From: Streptomyces aureocirculatus
Lineage (GTDB): Bacteria; Actinomycetota; Actinomycetes; Streptomycetales; Streptomycetaceae
Assembly (NCBI RefSeq): GCF_000720475.1
Contig: NZ_JOAP01000039.1
Location: 1-64,000, forward strand
Length of the DNA: 64,000 bases
Direction of reading: 5' to 3'
In this document: positions 62,998 through 64,000 of the stretch, piece after piece
Position numbering within the stretch: position 1 is the first letter of the stretch
How the letters are laid out: each line of letters opens with the position of its first letter
Made by a program: the position numbers and the translations under genes
Notes under the pieces: model-generated
What the model saw: the letters and a program-made list of their open reading frames with translations, nothing else
Databases searched by the model: none
What the model was told of the DNA's origin: nothing

Positions 62998-63912
62998 TCA
63001 CTTCACCGCACCGGCCATGACACCGGACACGAACTGACGCTGGAAGGCGAAGAACACCGCCAGCGGAATGACCATCGAGATGAACGCGCCCGGCGCCAGG
63101 ATCTGCACGTTGTCGCCGAAGAACCGCACCTGCTGCTGGAGCGCCACCGTGATCGGCGGGCTGCCCGCGTCGGCGAAGATCAACGCGATCAGCATGTCGT
63201 TCCACACCCACAGGAACTGGAAGATGCCGAGCGAGGCGATCGCGGGCGCGCCGAGCGGCATCACGACGCGCAGGAAAAGACGCAGCTCACCGGCGCCGTC
63301 CAGGCGCGCGGCCTCCAGGAGCTCACGCGGGATCTCCGCGAAGAAGTTCCGCAGGAGGAAGATCGCGAACGGTAGGCCGAAAGCGGTGTGGAAGAGCACC
63401 ACGCCCGTCGTCGACTCGAAGATGCCGATCTCCCCGAACAGCTTGGCGACCGGAAGGAGCGCCACCTGCACCGGCACCACGAGGAGAGCGACCACGCCGA
63501 GGAACCACCAGTCGCGACCGGGGAACTCCATCCACGCGAACGCGTACCCCGCGAGCGAGCCGATCACCACGACGAGCAGCGTCGCCGGGACGGTGATCGA
63601 CACGCTGGTCAGGATCGAGTCGGTGATCGTCTCGTCCTTCAGCAGGTGGGAGTAGTTCTCGAAGGTCAACTGCGAGGGCTTGCTGAAGACCTTCCACCAG
63701 CCGCTCTCGCTCATGTCCGCGGGCGTCCGCAGCGAACCGAGCAGCAGCCCGAGCGTCGGCACCAGCCAGAACAGGCCGATGACGACGAGGAACACCCGCA
63801 GCACACTGCCGCTGACGACGGCGGCGATCCGACCGCCCAGGGACTGCTTGGCCTTCACGACCGTGACGTCCCGCGCGGGCGGCGCCCCGGCCGTCCCCCT
63901 GTCCGTCGTCAT
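62998..63912 (-). CDS. Carbohydrate ABC transporter permease (MalG type)
   Basis: 304 aa. Six transmembrane segments, with the ATPase-contacting EAA loop EAARLDGAGELRLFLRVVMP (about residues 203-222). These permeases pair with a MalF-type partner and a solute-binding protein to import oligosaccharides. The ATG overlaps the stop of the partner gene by 4 bases (ATGA). The sugar cannot be predicted. Confidence 0.95.
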   Translation of the reverse strand: MTTDRGTAGAPPARDVTVVKAKQSLGGRIAAVVSGSVLRVFLVVIGLFWLVPTLGLLLGSLRTPADMSESGWWKVFSKPSQLTFENYSHLLKDETITDSILTSVSITVPATLLVVVIGSLAGYAFAWMEFPGRDWWFLGVVALLVVPVQVALLPVAKLFGEIGIFESTTGVVLFHTAFGLPFAIFLLRNFFAEIPRELLEAARLDGAGELRLFLRVVMPLGAPAIASLGIFQFLWVWNDMLIALIFADAGSPPITVALQQQVRFFGDNVQILAPGAFISMVIPLAVFFAFQRQFVSGVMAGAVK

Positions 63913-64000
63913 CGCTGGGCCTCCCGCCGCATCCTGCGCATGTTGAAGAGCATCACCGGAATCACCAGGAGGAACAGCAGTACCGCGATGGCGCTGGCCA
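63909..64000 (-). CDS. Carbohydrate ABC transporter permease (MalF type), C-terminal end only
   Basis: The last 29 or so codons of a minus-strand gene are in the window, reading ASAIAVLLFLLVIPVMLFNM and then a basic tail RRMRREAQR and stop. This is the typical final helix of a MalF-type sugar permease. The rest lies to the right. Confidence 0.85.
   Translation of the reverse strand, partial: ASAIAVLLFLLVIPVMLFNMRRMRREAQR

Overview
The window is chromosomal DNA of a high-GC actinobacterium, almost certainly a Streptomyces. The signs are strong G/C bias at third codon positions, frequent GTG starts, genes joined by ATGA or GTGA overlaps, and the gene order mtnA - mtrA - mtrB - lpqB - comF - hpf - LuxR-type regulator - secA - Rv3235 family - DUF6912 - HAD - large NAD-glutamate dehydrogenase, which is conserved in streptomycetes. 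It opens on the 3' end of a 5S rRNA, so a ribosomal RNA operon lies just to the left. It closes inside a sugar ABC transporter operon.

Layout. (1) 1-1.8 kb: 5S rRNA end and terminator, then a minus-strand YCII-protein/ECF sigma pair with its own ECF-type promoter. (2) 1.9-7.7 kb: a five-gene minus-strand membrane operon (GDPD-type membrane protein, DUF4129, DUF4350, MoxR ATPase, DUF58) with coupled starts and stops. (3) 7.8-17 kb: mtnA, then the MtrA-MtrB-LpqB signalling operon, comF, hpf and an orphan response regulator. (4) 17-31.3 kb: a YcaQ-type protein, a GNAT acetyltransferase, secA, small conserved actinobacterial genes, a PfpI-family protein and the very large gdhB. (5) 31.6-62.9 kb: an extended cell-wall glycopolymer locus. 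It holds a three-gene GtrB-GtrA-GT-C operon, two paralogous GT2 proteins, three TagF-like polymerases, a TagGH-type ABC exporter, galE, a second GT-C-like membrane protein, a GT4-Stealth fusion, and a protein with a long Gly-X-Pro (collagen-like) N-terminus. Inside it, at 40.7-48.0 kb, sits a regulatory and transport module: TetR, a histidine kinase and response regulator, an FtsX-type ABC exporter, and an imine-reductase-like enzyme. (6) 63-64 kb: two permease genes of a carbohydrate ABC importer, the second cut by the window end.

How the genes may work together. MtrAB-LpqB senses the envelope state and HPF silences ribosomes under stress. The wall locus encodes most steps expected for a phosphate-containing wall polymer: TagF and Stealth enzymes to build sugar- or polyol-phosphate chains, TagGH to export them, and GtrB, GtrA and GT-C proteins that could add sugars outside the membrane. 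This combined pathway is inferred from gene content and is not shown by the sequence alone.

The window is rich in short tandem and inverted repeats: a 21-bp perfect inverted repeat beside mtnA, five 26-bp iterons upstream of the PfpI gene, 13-bp repeats ahead of gtrB, three GTTC/GAAC sites ahead of the TetR gene, and several tandem duplications lying exactly on start or stop codons. No tRNA, CRISPR array, insertion sequence or prophage was seen.
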